A stretch of 64,000 nucleotides of DNA, from NCBI GenBank assembly GCA_027563935.2, contig CM050452.1:32496850-32560849 (forward strand), read 5' to 3'. The notes under the pieces were generated by a model, which searched no databases, was not told the DNA's origin, and saw only the letters and a program-made list of their open reading frames with translations. Positions within the stretch are counted from its first letter, which is position 1; the number at the start of each line of letters is the position of its first letter. This document shows positions 1-10,621 of the stretch, piece by piece. Both the position numbers and the translations under genes were made by a program. This DNA comes from Costus lasius (Eukaryota > Streptophyta > Magnoliopsida > Zingiberales > Costaceae).

Positions 1-2
1 AA

Positions 3-182
3 AAATCCAAACACATACTCAAGGGATTTCACCTAATATTGGAGATCATTGACAGAGGTGATGTCAAGATTAGCAGAGTTGACACAGATAGCAATCTGGT
101 AGACCCACTGACTATGGCTTTGGCACAGCAGAAGCGTGTTGGTCATACGAGGGACATGGGGTTGAGATTTCTCAACAACTAA
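3..182 (+). CDS. COP1 gag-pol, C-terminal 60 codons (RNase H end)
   Basis: The frame is open from the window edge to TAA at 180-182. It reads as the C-terminal tail of a Ty1/copia polyprotein: KSKHI near the start, EIIDRGDVKI, then DPLT and a final GLRFLNN. The same tail closes the full polyproteins of COP2, COP4, COP6 and COP7. It belongs to the RNase H domain that follows reverse transcriptase. The sequence is clearly more diverged than among those copies (for example DPLTMALAQQK where they have DPLTKPLAQQK), so COP1 is another subfamily. The coding end sits about 20 bp before the 3' LTR with the polypurine tract between, as expected. Partial because of the window edge, not visibly broken. 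Confidence 0.85.
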   Translation, partial: KSKHILKGFHLILEIIDRGDVKISRVDTDSNLVDPLTMALAQQKRVGHTRDMGLRFLNN

Positions 183-1180
183 GTCTAAGTGCAAGTGGGA
201 GATTGTTGGTGTATATGCCCTTGGACCCGTTGTTGGTCCATCTTGTACTACTTGTCTTTGATATTTAATATATCATTATGGCATTGTCATTATTATGCTA
301 TGTTTACATCTACGATTATGTATATGGATAATAATGTCCCTGGAGACAGATTGTATCTGTGCTCAAACGGTGTGTCCCCAGTCGAGTACCTGAGTGAATA
401 AGGGACAGCTCTGGTACATGTGAGACTAGTATATGGGCTGGTTACGTACGGGGTGCTAACGCATGCATATGGGTATATCAATGGTGGATATACTGGACTG
501 ACCCGCTGTGAGGCTTTAACTTGGTGTCAAGAGTTAAGCTCACAAATGACAAGAGATGCATTGATCCCTTGACTTGAGGTCATTGACTCTTCTATATGGT
601 TAGGGACATGCTTTGATATATCCTAACGCCTCGCCAGAGCAGGGAGGTCATAACGGTTGTCATTGGGTATGTCACGACCCATATGAGAAGATCAATAGAC
701 AAATATAGGATTTACCCCTTCCTGCGGAAAGCTTGATATCCATGGGGCCCCCCCTATAGTTGCATGACTGAAAGTGTATGGCCATACCTAGGTGAAAGCC
801 TGTTTTAGTCATGACCATGAGATTGGATCAAAACAAAGTGGTGACACGCTTTGTCCAATCGGATATCAGTCTGGCAAAGAGACTGTAATGCATTGGTATC
901 TTGTTGCGATGATAGGGATGTCAATGTTGATATCCATTCCGAAGACTTGGGTAGTAGCGATGCACTGCTAGGTGCCACTCACTGCTTGTGATGACCTGAG
1001 TTCCTCACTGCCAATGTCAGAGGAACCTACAGGGTCGCACAACTTAAAACTCGGGTTCTCGTATTGATCGGGTAGCCTATTGATCGAGTTATTAGATAAC
1101 TCAGATTTGTTTGGGAGAATTCATCAGCACCATTGTGCTTGATGAGATGAAAGGGACTTATTGGAGCTAACTTCATTTTT

Positions 1181-1261
1181 GGGCCAGATGGGCCAAATGG
1201 GCCCAATAGACCAAATAGGCCCAATAGGCCAAATAGGTCCAATAGGCCATTTGGGCCAAAT
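1181..1261. repeat. Nine-unit, 9-bp minisatellite
   Basis: Nine consecutive 9-bp units of the form RGGCCAAAT / GGGCCCAAT run without a gap. Each unit differs from the consensus by zero to two bases. They lie in the COP1 LTR and are not found in the other copia LTRs here. Confidence 0.85.
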
Positions 1262-1286
1262 GAAGTCTAAGAGGGGTTTGGAGTTG

Positions 1287-1334
1287 GCGCCTATTCACTT
1301 GTGAAGAGAGGCACCTATTCACTTGTGAAGAGGT
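1287..1334. repeat. Two tandem 24-bp units
   Basis: The unit GCRCCTATTCACTTGTGAAG plus four bases occurs twice head to tail (1287-1310 and 1311-1334) with a single early G/A difference. It lies 26 bp after the minisatellite. Confidence 0.8.
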
Positions 1335-1410
1335 TCTTCTCTTTGGCACCACTTGAATAAATACTCCATGGCGCCCTCTCTCCAAGAGGTTGGTTGGTTC
1401 TAGGTGAGGA

Positions 1411-3177
1411 TGATGTAGGGGGGAGGCGTGTGACAACAAACTACTAAATTAAAATTCAGTTATTTATTTTTTGAATTTTCAGAAAACAGCATATTCATGA
1501 AAGCAGCTAGAATTCCAGGAGTTCAGAAAATTATTATTTAGCAAATGTGGCAATTTCATAGAGGGGGTTCCAATCATTCAATATTCAAACTAAATGAACT
1601 GCAACCAATATAGATTTAGTGCAACCAATATAGCTAGTCAGATCGGTAAGTTAAAACTGCACAAAAATGTTTCAGATTGCAAATTTTGCAATGCTTGTTA
1701 GATTGACCCGAACCCGGGCTCGCATCAACTAACCCAAATGAAAGTACAAGATGTGTGCTTCATTATCTGACCAAAGTCCAAGATCTTTGTTGCAAAGATT
1801 GCTCAAAGTACCTGCACAAAAGATGCTAATCAGATTGGTTGAGAAAATAAATGCAGGATTTTATCATTTATCAAAAGTTGCAGTGTCATGTAGGCTGATA
1901 TGCCCAATTTGAATCTTCCCCAACTGGTCCAAATGATAGAACAACATTTGCACTTCATATCCGTGCCAAATGTCAAGATTGTTGTTGCGCCAAATTCTTA
2001 AAATCCCTGCAAGAAATAGCTTAATCAGATTAGCAATGTAGGAAAACTGAAATAGGAGACAAATAGATGTGGAACAGGGGAGATGGCGCGTCTGGAGCAG
2101 GGTTGGTCGGCGGTCATCCGGTGGTGCACGCTCGCCGGACCTGCTACGACGGGGAGTCACTATGATGATGGCGAAGAGGTGGCCGGAGTTTGGTGACGGG
2201 CGGTGGCTGGTCGGAGGAGCACGATGCGGAAGGGCGGAGCCAGGTCGTGAGCAGGGGGGAAACAGGGGATCTCGCGCTGGAGAAGGATTTGTTGCCGTCC
2301 GGCCAGTGTTTGACCAAATCAAAAACTGCTACTACTGGAGGTTGGTATGGTTGTGGTGACAACGTGGCCGGAGTTTCGGGGCGGATGGTGGCCGGTTTGA
2401 AGAGGACGACGGTGAAAGGCGGGAGTAGGGCAGAAACTGGGCGAAAACAGGGGAACACGTCTGTGTTTCGATTCTGGCGATCGGCGTGGCGGATGGGCGG
2501 ATGCCGGCGGCTGAAGGTTCGACTATGGGAGGCGAAGAGACTTCCGAAGTCTCGTGGAGATCCGACGGTGGGATCGTCGGCGGCGAGCTCTCGAAATGAC
2601 GGAAATCTGCAGGTTTGCTGGGTGTGCGATGTTGGCAGCGGAGCAGGAGAATTGGGGGGAAAAGGAGAGATTAGAGAAGAAAGGAAGAGGGAGGGGCTCA
2701 GCCCTAGAAGGAGAAGAAGAGAAAACAAGGTGACAAGCACCTCAGAGAAGGAAGAAGGAGACATCCGATTCATCGGAAGAAAAACCATTTCCATTCATTC
2801 AAAATAATCTGTCTTTACAAGGTTGAAGCTTTGATACATATAGGAGAAGGAGCGATGTTGCTGAGATGTTGTACGCGACAGAGACGTTGAAGCTTCCATC
2901 TTCAGCAGGAAAGAGACGTTGGAGAAGTTTCCATTGTTGGCTGTGAGTGAGCATCGCAAGGTTCCAGCGTTGAAGAAGATGAGTGTTGTACAAAGAGATT
3001 GGTATTTCCTTTGTTGGCTGCAAGCGTGGCAAGGTTCCTACGTGAGATTGGCATTGAAGCTTTTCTTCCTTCGATTGCTTGGGAGACGTTATTACACCTT
3101 CCTTTGTGAGGTGCCAAGGGAAGACGTTGGAGAGATGTGAACGTTGCAGCTTCCATCTTGAGCAGCAAGGGGGGAAA
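1411..3177 (-). repeat. GYP1 3' LTR (left copy), first part
   Basis: Begins TGATGTAGGG after GAGGA and is broken at 3177 by COP2. The full LTR would be about 2098 bp. An AT-rich half (1431-2060) is followed by a GC-rich half (2060-2720), then a stretch where GACGTTG-type heptamers recur. Long frames in the GC-rich half (up to about 216 codons on one strand and 205 on the other) overlap each other and match no family I recognise, so I treat them as non-coding. Parts of 1600-2140 resemble 45900-46186, upstream of GYP2 gag. Confidence 0.78.
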
Positions 3178-4825
3178 TGAAGGAACCCCTAGTTCAAAAG
3201 GGGGGAGAAACCCTAAACTTGCGATTCTAACAAGCATGGCGAAAAGGGTTTCTAAACAAGATCGAATATGATAACTATATGATCAACTTGAAGTTATGAG
3301 AACTCATACCAAGGCCATGAAGAGGGTGGCGGCTTGGAAGCAAGAGATCAAAGTAGGTCTCCTCTTCAAGTTCACACACAAGATGAGGGGTGGCTACCCT
3401 TTAGGATCTTCCTTGTGCTAGCAAGAGATCCCAATGTCCTTGTCGTGTGTTGAGATGCGCTTGGCCGAGAGCTACCGTCTCGAAGAATCCTCTTTCGTCC
3501 AACGAAGATGACAATTCAGTAAAACCGATTTGCGTTAAGCCTTCTCCAATCAAGTCATGGCGTTACACTTCCATAAATGGAAGGTTTTCAAGCCATGCGC
3601 TCACTTGAAGGAAAAACCGCCCAACAAGCCTTTACACCTTGAACCATACGTTCACCCATGTGAACCGGTTCAAGTCAATTAGGTTCAACCCAATTCGGTT
3701 CATTAAACCAGCCCAAGCCATGGTCTAGATCTCTTTGAACCAAATGGTTCAAGATCTAACCATTCATCTCTTGATGCTCTTGATCTCTATGATCTAGCAT
3801 CCAAACTCTCGATCGAAGCTTACCGATCTCAAGCCCTAATCAATCAAACATGATCAGACCAGATCTCACTCACAATCAGAGTCTAAACTCGTTTAAACTG
3901 AGTCTAAACAGTTCAGTCCACACGATCTGACTTAAGTAAGCCATATCATCAAATTGTGCGACCCTGAGGGTTTCCTCTAAATGTCGGTAACGATAACTTA
4001 CGTTATCACGATCAGTGAGGGGTATCTAGCAACACATCACTGTCTCCCGATATAAAGGAAAGAGTCTTCCAAGACTCCACCCAAACCATAGCACAAGTGT
4101 GAATCAAATCACTTGGCATACATGTGTCCTTTGCCACTGGATGTTCTTATTGGACAAGCGGGTCAAGCTTGTAACTCCAATATGATGAGCATGATTAGAT
4201 CAGATGAACATAGTCATCTGGGTATGGCCATACACTATCTCAATCATCTCATATAGGGGGGCCCTTTAGAACATCACACTCCTTAAACAAGGAGACGGCA
4301 ATCCTATGTCTATCACTAGTGCCCTAACCTGATTCAAGCTCACCATCCAAGATAGTCTATAATCATTATCTTTCAAATGATATTGAACTACCTCAAAATA
4401 ATGACAATCATCATTTAGAAACACAAGTGATCTCAAGTCAGAGGACATGTGCCACTTGGTGCTTACAAGGATCATTCACATTGTGACAAGCAATTGAATA
4501 TCCTAGTAGGGTCTGTCCAGTACATCCAATGTACCCATGAGTCTACATCTTATTCCATGCTCGAAGCATCCTATAAGATTAGCACACATATTAGTCTCAA
4601 TCATATCAAGGCTGTCTCATGTTCACCAAGATATCTCGACTAAGGACATATAGACTGTCAGCCTAGCTGAACAGCTTTGAGACATTATTCAGAAGTACAC
4701 TTATTACAGCAGACAAGGTAACAACCTGAATAATAACCATGCCTTTATAAACACAACAGTTTATTACATGATACTATTACAATCCCAAAGGCCTCAAACA
4801 TTAGCCTTAAGGGCATACCCCAACA
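3178..4825 (-). repeat. COP2 3' LTR
   Basis: Runs from TGAAGGAACCCC to CCCCAACA on the plus strand, 1648 bp, the same length as its partner at 10622-12269. It holds a TATA-like TATAAAGG near 4052, the stem GATAAC/GTTATC at 3992-4007, and a CCCCT...AGGGG stem just inside the end. A 64-codon frame antisense to the element (4449-4643) recurs in all the complete sister LTRs. Confidence 0.95.
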
Positions 4826-4826
4826 A

Positions 4827-4834
4827 TCTCCCAC
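4827..4834 (-). other. COP2 polypurine tract
   Basis: GTGGGAGA on the minus strand, one base from the 3' LTR. It is the expected primer for plus-strand DNA synthesis and is identical in all copies seen. Confidence 0.85.
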
Positions 4835-4845
4835 TTGCACTTAAT

Positions 4846-7800
4846 CTAATGGTTGAGAAATCTCAAACCCATATTATTACAGTGCTGCTCATGCTTCTGC
4901 TGCGCCAGAGGCTTGGTAAGCGGGTCTGCCAGATTGTCATCTGTATGAACCTTGCATATTTTGATCTCGCCTCGATCAATGATCTCCCGGATCAAGTGAA
5001 ACCGTCTCTGTATGTGCTTGGACTTCTGGTGCGACCGTGGTTCCTTTGCTTGTGCTATTGCTCCAGTGTTATCACAGAAGATAACCAAAGGATCTGCACT
5101 CGAAGGAACGACACCAAGTTCTCTCACGAACTTACGAATCCAGACTGCCTCCTTGGATGCTTCCGAGGCTGCAACATACTCGGCTTCTGTTGTGGAATCA
5201 GCAACAGTTGACTGTTTGAAACTCTTCCACACCACTGCTCCACCATTCAAGCTAAAAACATAGCCTGATTGCGATCGGAAATCATCCTGGTCCGACTGGA
5301 ACGAAGCGTCAGTATATCCCTCTATACTGAGTTCTTCCTGACCACCATATATCAAGAACATATCTTTGGTCCTCCGCAGATATTTTAAGATGTTCTTGAC
5401 TGCAATCCAGTGCGCCAAACCTGGATTACTTTGGAATCGACTGGTCACGCTTAACCCGTAAGCGACGTCTGGGCGAGTACACAACATCGCATACATAATG
5501 GACCCAATAGCCGAAGCATAAGGCGTATTGTCCATCTCATCTTTCTCAGTCTGTGTTTGTGGACACTGACTCTTCGAAAGATTCAGACCATGTCTGACTG
5601 GAAGATATCCACGTTTAGAATTCTCTAAATGGAATCTCTCCAGGACCTTATCGATGTAAGTACTCTGGCACAGCCCGAGAAGCCTCTTAGATCTATCTCT
5701 GTAGATCTTCACACCTAATACATAGGCTGCTTCTCCTAAATCTTTCATCTGGAAACATTTTCCTAACCATGCTTTAACAGCATGCAGTTCAGGAATATCA
5801 TTTCCAATGATCAAGATGTCATCGACGTAGAGGATTAGGAATGTAATCACGCTCCCACTAAACCTCTTATACACACACGGGTCATCTTCGTTCTTGATGA
5901 AACCAAACTCAGAGATTGATTCATCAAAACGAATATTCCAGCTCCTAGATGCTTGTTTAAGTCCATAAATGGACTTCTTTAACTTGCATATTTTATGACG
6001 ATCTGATGGATTAGTGAAACCTTCAGGTTGTGTCATATACACATCCTCATCCAGATTTCCATTAAGGAAAGCTGTCTTCACATCCATCTGCCAGATCTCA
6101 TAATCGTAATATGCAGCTATCGCGAAAAGAATCCGAATAGACTTAAACATAGCTACAGGTGAGAAAGTTTCATCATAATCTATCCCGTAGATTTGTTTGA
6201 AACCTTTCGCAACTAGCCTGCCTTTATAGGTAACCACGTTACCATCCATGTCAATCTTCTTCTTGAAGATCCATTTACAGCCTATAGGGATTACTCCCGA
6301 AGGCGGATCAACCAAATCCCAGACTTGGTTATCTGACATGGAGTCCATCTCGGCTCGCATAGCTTCAAGCCATCTAGCTGACTCCGGTCCACTGACCGCA
6401 TCCGCATAAGTAAGGGGTTCATCATTATCAATGATGTAGACTCTGTCATAGCGCTCAGGCTGTCGACGGATCCTTCCCGATCTTCGCGGTTCCCGTGATA
6501 TCTGAGCCTCAGGTTGTTCAATAACCTGATCTACCGGCTCAGGCTCATCCAACTGTGCTTGAGCACTTTGTCCTTCCTCTGGATTCTCATCCAGTTTTAT
6601 TTCTCTCCCACTGGCCTCTTGCAGAAGAAACTCCTTCTCAAGGAATATGGCCGTACGAGCAACAAATACCTTGTTCTCTTTGGGATCGTAGAAATAATAA
6701 CCCTTAGTTTCCTTAGGGTAACCGACAAAGATGCATTTATCAGATCTGCTCTCTAGTTTCCCAGAGGCGAGCTTTTTGACATAAGCCTCGCAACCCCAGA
6801 TCCTGATAAATGTCAAGCTAGGCTGTTTCCCATACCATAACTCATATGGCGTCTTTGAAACTGCCTTGGATGGCACTCGGTTTAGTACCTTTGCAGCTGT
6901 CTCCAGTGCAAAACCCCAAAAGGAGTACGGTAGAGTAGCCTGACTCATCATAGAACGAACCATATCAAGTAACGTTCTATTTCTCCTCTCGGACACACCA
7001 TTCCATTGCGGTGTTCCTGGTGGAGTGAGCTGTGAGATAATCCCACACTCCTTCAGATAGTCAGTAAACTCTCGACTTAGGTATTCACCACCTCGATCAG
7101 AACGAAGTGCCTTGATATTTCGGCCTAACTGATTTTGTACTTCATTTTTGAACTCTTTGAACTTGTCAAAAGATTCACTTTTATGTCTCATTAAAAAGAC
7201 ATAACCATACCTACTGAAATCATCAGTAAAGGTAACGAAGTACTGATAGCCACCTCTGGCATGTTTACTGAAAGGCCCACACACATCACTGTGTATAAGG
7301 TCAAGTAAACCTGAAGCCCTTTGTCCTTTATTAGGAAAAGGTGACTTCGTCATTTTACCCATTAAACAAGCTTTGCATGTATCAATCTCCTCATAGGAGA
7401 ATGATCCCAGCAGTCCATGATCATGCAACTGCTTAATGCGCTTCTCGTTTATATGGCCTAAACGACTATGCCAAAGCAAGGTGCTGTCATCAGCATACTT
7501 GGCTTTCTTATTATCAATGTTTTGTATAGAATATTCCATGTCCAACATGAATAACCCATTGTTAATTGAACCAGTTGCATACACAATATTATCATAAGTC
7601 AAAATACACTTTGAAATCTTGCATTCAAAGGCAAATCCTTTCCTGACAAGAGCAGGAATAGAGATAATATTCTTGGTAATACTGGGTACAAAATAACAAT
7701 TGTTTAATTCTAATACAATGCCAGATGGTAAAGTAATGAAATAGTCTCCTACAGCAACAGCAGCAACCCGTGCCCCGTTTCCGACTCGTAGGTCTACCTC

Positions 7801-8730
7801 ATGCTGTCCCACCTGCCTTCTTCTCCTGAGTTCCTGTACATTTGAACAAATGTGAACTCCACATGCAGTGTCCAACACCCATGAAATAGAAGAAGATGAA
7901 ACCATGACTTCCGTCACGAATATACCTGAGCCAGAAGCAATGCTTCCCCTCTTATCTCCTTGGAGCGCTTTACAGTCCTTTTTCCAGTGACCCAGCTGGC
8001 CACAGTGGAAACACCTGTTGTCCTTCGACCGCTTCACCTTCTGTTTCAGAGCCTTGCTGTAATTCTTGACAGGGGCCTTGCCCTTCTTCCCCTTCTTCTT
8101 GTTCCTAGAAGGAACCATTAAGACAGAGGTTGAAGGCTTTCCCTTCAGAGTTTCCTCAGTAGTCAAGAGCATATTCAATAGCTCTGCCGGCGTACAATCG
8201 ATTTTGTTCATATTAAAATTAATGATGAACGCATCGAAAGATGGCGGGAGAGACTGCAGAATAATATCTACAGCAAGCTCCTGGTTGATGGTATGCCCCA
8301 GTTTCTCCAGAGCCTCCTTGTGCCCAATCATCTTGAGCACGTGAGCTCCCACTGGGCTCCCTTCAGCCAGTTTGCTCTGAAAGAAGAGCTTCGTCAGATT
8401 ATAGCGTTCTGTCCTCGCCTGTGCAGCATACAGCATCTTGAGGTTCGCTATAATCTCTATAGCGGACATATCCTCATGCTGACGCTGCAGCGGTGGCGTC
8501 ATAGACGCTAGCATCAGGCAAGCGACATCAATGCTATCATTGACGTGCTTTTCATAGGCATCCCGAACCGCCCTTGCGGCGTTCGGAGCGGGCTGCGGCG
8601 GTATCGCCATCTCGAGGACATACAGTTTCCTCTCTGCCTTAAGAACGATCTTAAGGTGTCCAAACCAGTCAGAGAAGTTTGGCCCAGCAAACTTCTCCCT
8701 TTCCAGTAGGGATCGCACATTGAAGCTCAT
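4846..8730 (-). CDS. COP2 gag-pol polyprotein, 1294 aa, intact
   Basis: A single frame encodes all proteins needed to package, reverse transcribe and integrate the element. Gag comes first (residues 1 to about 235), then a nucleocapsid zinc knuckle CFHCGQLGHWKKDC (240-253). An aspartic protease follows with its active site at LDTACG (Asp near 287). Integrase has the HHCC segment from about 420, then Asp482, Asp545 and Glu581, a D,D(35)E triad (SDVCG, SDRGG, SERRN). Reverse transcriptase has QMDVKTAF (Asp near 883) and YVDDIL (Asp970-Asp971). RNase H has TDASF, EAEY and CDNTG. The start ATG lies in the conserved context ACACCATGA. No stop or frameshift was seen, and the length matches single-ORF plant copia elements. 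Assignment to Angela rather than another copia lineage is inference. Confidence 0.95.
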   Translation of the reverse strand: MSFNVRSLLEREKFAGPNFSDWFGHLKIVLKAERKLYVLEMAIPPQPAPNAARAVRDAYEKHVNDSIDVACLMLASMTPPLQRQHEDMSAIEIIANLKMLYAAQARTERYNLTKLFFQSKLAEGSPVGAHVLKMIGHKEALEKLGHTINQELAVDIILQSLPPSFDAFIINFNMNKIDCTPAELLNMLLTTEETLKGKPSTSVLMVPSRNKKKGKKGKAPVKNYSKALKQKVKRSKDNRCFHCGQLGHWKKDCKALQGDKRGSIASGSGIFVTEVMVSSSSISWVLDTACGVHICSNVQELRRRRQVGQHEVDLRVGNGARVAAVAVGDYFITLPSGIVLELNNCYFVPSITKNIISIPALVRKGFAFECKISKCILTYDNIVYATGSINNGLFMLDMEYSIQNIDNKKAKYADDSTLLWHSRLGHINEKRIKQLHDHGLLGSFSYEEIDTCKACLMGKMTKSPFPNKGQRASGLLDLIHSDVCGPFSKHARGGYQYFVTFTDDFSRYGYVFLMRHKSESFDKFKEFKNEVQNQLGRNIKALRSDRGGEYLSREFTDYLKECGIISQLTPPGTPQWNGVSERRNRTLLDMVRSMMSQATLPYSFWGFALETAAKVLNRVPSKAVSKTPYELWYGKQPSLTFIRIWGCEAYVKKLASGKLESRSDKCIFVGYPKETKGYYFYDPKENKVFVARTAIFLEKEFLLQEASGREIKLDENPEEGQSAQAQLDEPEPVDQVIEQPEAQISREPRRSGRIRRQPERYDRVYIIDNDEPLTYADAVSGPESARWLEAMRAEMDSMSDNQVWDLVDPPSGVIPIGCKWIFKKKIDMDGNVVTYKGRLVAKGFKQIYGIDYDETFSPVAMFKSIRILFAIAAYYDYEIWQMDVKTAFLNGNLDEDVYMTQPEGFTNPSDRHKICKLKKSIYGLKQASRSWNIRFDESISEFGFIKNEDDPCVYKRFSGSVITFLILYVDDILIIGNDIPELHAVKAWLGKCFQMKDLGEAAYVLGVKIYRDRSKRLLGLCQSTYIDKVLERFHLENSKRGYLPVRHGLNLSKSQCPQTQTEKDEMDNTPYASAIGSIMYAMLCTRPDVAYGLSVTSRFQSNPGLAHWIAVKNILKYLRRTKDMFLIYGGQEELSIEGYTDASFQSDQDDFRSQSGYVFSLNGGAVVWKSFKQSTVADSTTEAEYVAASEASKEAVWIRKFVRELGVVPSSADPLVIFCDNTGAIAQAKEPRSHQKSKHIQRRFHLIREIIDRGEIKICKVHTDDNLADPLTKPLAQQKHEQHCNNMGLRFLNH

Positions 8731-10370
8731 GGTGTTCGTTGCTGCAGGAATCTACAACAAGCAAGAACAGCAAGGTCAGTATCAATGTTCAGAATCAGTC
8801 CAGGACTTAAGAAAGATTCTTTTCTCACTATTTTGTCTGACTGAAAAATCCAGTAAACAGTCCGAAAGAGTAACACTCTTTTAGTGAGATGGGATCCAGA
8901 TTTCATACTTGGTCTCCGCGTCCCGCTCAGGCGAGATAAGATGCACAGAGATGACAAGCACTAATTTCTGGTAGGCTGTCCCAGCCAATCGCCAACCCGT
9001 GCGATTCCCCTTCATCTGGGCAATCCAGCAGACTGTGCCAACTGAGTTGGTACAACACAGTCTCTGATCCCACAGATGGCTGCCTCCATGTGCTACCATA
9101 TGCGCCACATATGCAGCCTACATGGTCAAGCTGACCTGACCTACTCCCTGGACCACCACGTGCTATGCTGAGCAGCGAGAGGGGATAAATCCCAACTCTG
9201 TAACACGCAGGTGAAATCCAGCACCGTCTGAAGATAGATGGACGTGCCCACTGAGTGGGTTCAACACGGCTCCAACGATAGTCAGAACGGTGAGGTTTCG
9301 CGTCAGAAGGCTTTCGAGCTTGATATGTTAGCGTTGGATTTTAACGGTCTTTTTATCTTCTTAACTATCATTCAAGTCCTATGGTGATATCAGAAGATAA
9401 ACACATGCAATTCTAATTATGTAAGCAATAAATAGAAAGCAAGATCTTATGTGGTAAAAGCCCATGAACCCTAGTAAGACCTTAATTTTCCTTAAGTCTT
9501 CACTTGAGCTCTTTTGCATCTCATCTGGTCCAACCCATGGCCCTAGCGCCAAGAGCACCTCAGGTGCGCCACCAGCTGAATGCTCCTTTGGGATGTGTGC
9601 ATTTGTGCTCTTGTCTAATCAAATACAATTTGATCTATCTAGACAAGCTTTGACTCGCAGGTCAAATATACAATAAATTAATGAAAAAGTGATTCGCAGA
9701 CCACAATAAAATTAACTTATAAATTACCAGGCACGCAGGCCCCAGCACAGCACACAATAGGGCAACCCACATAAGACTAAATAAACAAGCATATGGTTCA
9801 ATCAACATGTGATCCAATCAGGAAATAAATTTTTTTTTTTTTGAAAATACCCCATGGCATCAATTTTAATTTCCTTATGAGCCCTATAACCTTACAATGG
9901 TCCATTGATGGGGATCCACTCATCCATCTAGTTAGATCCTTTGCCCTTGCATGCACCGAGTCCTAACTGACCCGTGTTGACCTAATGGTCAACCATGCAT
10001 GCGCCAAGGGCTGAACCACCCTCATGAGTTTTGGCAAGCGGGTGTGACCCCGGGCCTAACTCATGTGTGTTCAATAGTGTCTCAACCAGACCTCGCTACA
10101 CGCCCTAGATGCAGTCAACCCATAGCCACCTTGTGCTTGCGCACAGGTGCTATCAGGTCAACCCATCTAGGCTGTCAGATGGTCTGATCAGACTAGTTGG
10201 ATCTAACCTAGAAGATGCTTTCAACCCTATCAACCCATCTAAGGATTTAATATAGTGGCACCTTAGATCTAATCATGCGCGCAAGATATAAGTTTTGGAA
10301 AACTTCTAGAACATGCGCAAACAAACAAACAACACAACATGCTTGCAAGTTGATAACCCTTAGATCTAAG

Positions 10371-10429
10371 GGGGTCCCCTTCAAGGGGGAGCGCAAACTT
10401 TAGGGGGGTCCCCTTCAAGGGGGAGCGCA
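10371..10429 (-). repeat. Two copies of a CCCCTTC/AAGGGG palindromic motif in the COP2 leader
   Basis: The segment GGTCCCCTTCAAGGGGGAGC occurs at about 10373-10392 and again about 34 bp later. The same segment forms the outer end of the COP5 LTRs (33045 onward and 40497 onward). In COP2 it lies in the leader, not at the LTR end. Confidence 0.85.
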
Positions 10430-10443
10430 TACTTCATCTAACC

Positions 10444-10524
10444 ATGATACAAGCGCAAATTGATGTAAGCATGATACAAGCGCAACTTCATGTAAGCATG
10501 ATACAAGCGCAACTACATGTAAAC
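10444..10524 (-). repeat. Three 27-bp tandem units beside the primer site
   Basis: Three units beginning ATGATACAAGCGCAA (10444, 10471, 10498) run head to tail with a few differences in the second half of the unit. COP3 has a 28-bp version at the equivalent place. Confidence 0.88.
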
Positions 10525-10608
10525 AAAGCATACATCAAGTAAAAGTAAGCGCAACATGTATGGATCACAAGGACTTGAAGCAATCATATAGATCATATCA
10601 AGAACCAC

Positions 10609-10619
10609 CTCTGATACCA
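10609..10619 (-). other. COP2 primer-binding site (initiator Met tRNA)
   Basis: Reads TGGTATCAGAG on the minus strand, two bases from the 5' LTR. It is complementary to the 3' end of plant initiator Met tRNA, the usual primer for minus-strand DNA synthesis. Confidence 0.93.
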
Positions 10620-10621
10620 AT

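Larger units (their letters stand above)
204..1410 (+). repeat. COP1 3' LTR, first part
   Basis: Starts TGTTGGTGTATATGCCC directly after the polypurine tract. It resembles the start of the other copia LTRs (TGTTGGGGTATGCCC), and the internal CTAGGTGAAAGCC / GGATATCAG region and the late GAGTT...TCGCACAA-like segment occur in related order. It stops at GAGGA (1406-1410), the target duplicated by GYP1, and resumes at 28403. It carries two local repeats listed separately. Confidence 0.82.
8731..10608 (-). other. COP2 untranslated leader
   Basis: About 1.9 kb lies between the primer site and gag, long for a copia element but usual for Angela/BARE types. It contains a 75-codon frame (8881-9108) shared with sister copies, two imperfect dyads (9035-9053 and 9244-9261) detailed under findings, a run of 13 T at about 9830-9843, and the repeats listed next. 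A conserved branch-like and acceptor-like segment lies just before the gag ATG. No domain was recognised. Confidence 0.8.

Noticed and set aside
2144..2807. Overlapping long frames of about 216 codons (-) and 205 codons (+) as possible host genes
   Set aside because: They lie in a GC-rich part of the GYP1 LTR, oppose each other, have low-complexity composition and match no family I know. The right LTR copy does not keep the full frames.
3992..4007. Hairpin as a bacterial terminator
   Set aside because: There is no T run, the stem is short, and the DNA is eukaryotic; it is better seen as an LTR RNA structure.
4768..5211. 147-codon frame opposite COP2 pol, repeated opposite the other pol copies
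   Set aside because: It is an antisense shadow of the conserved RNase H region.
8066..8344. 92-codon frame opposite gag (and its counterparts near 14000, 22700, 38100 and 56300)
   Set aside because: It is an antisense shadow of the lysine-rich gag and zinc-knuckle region.
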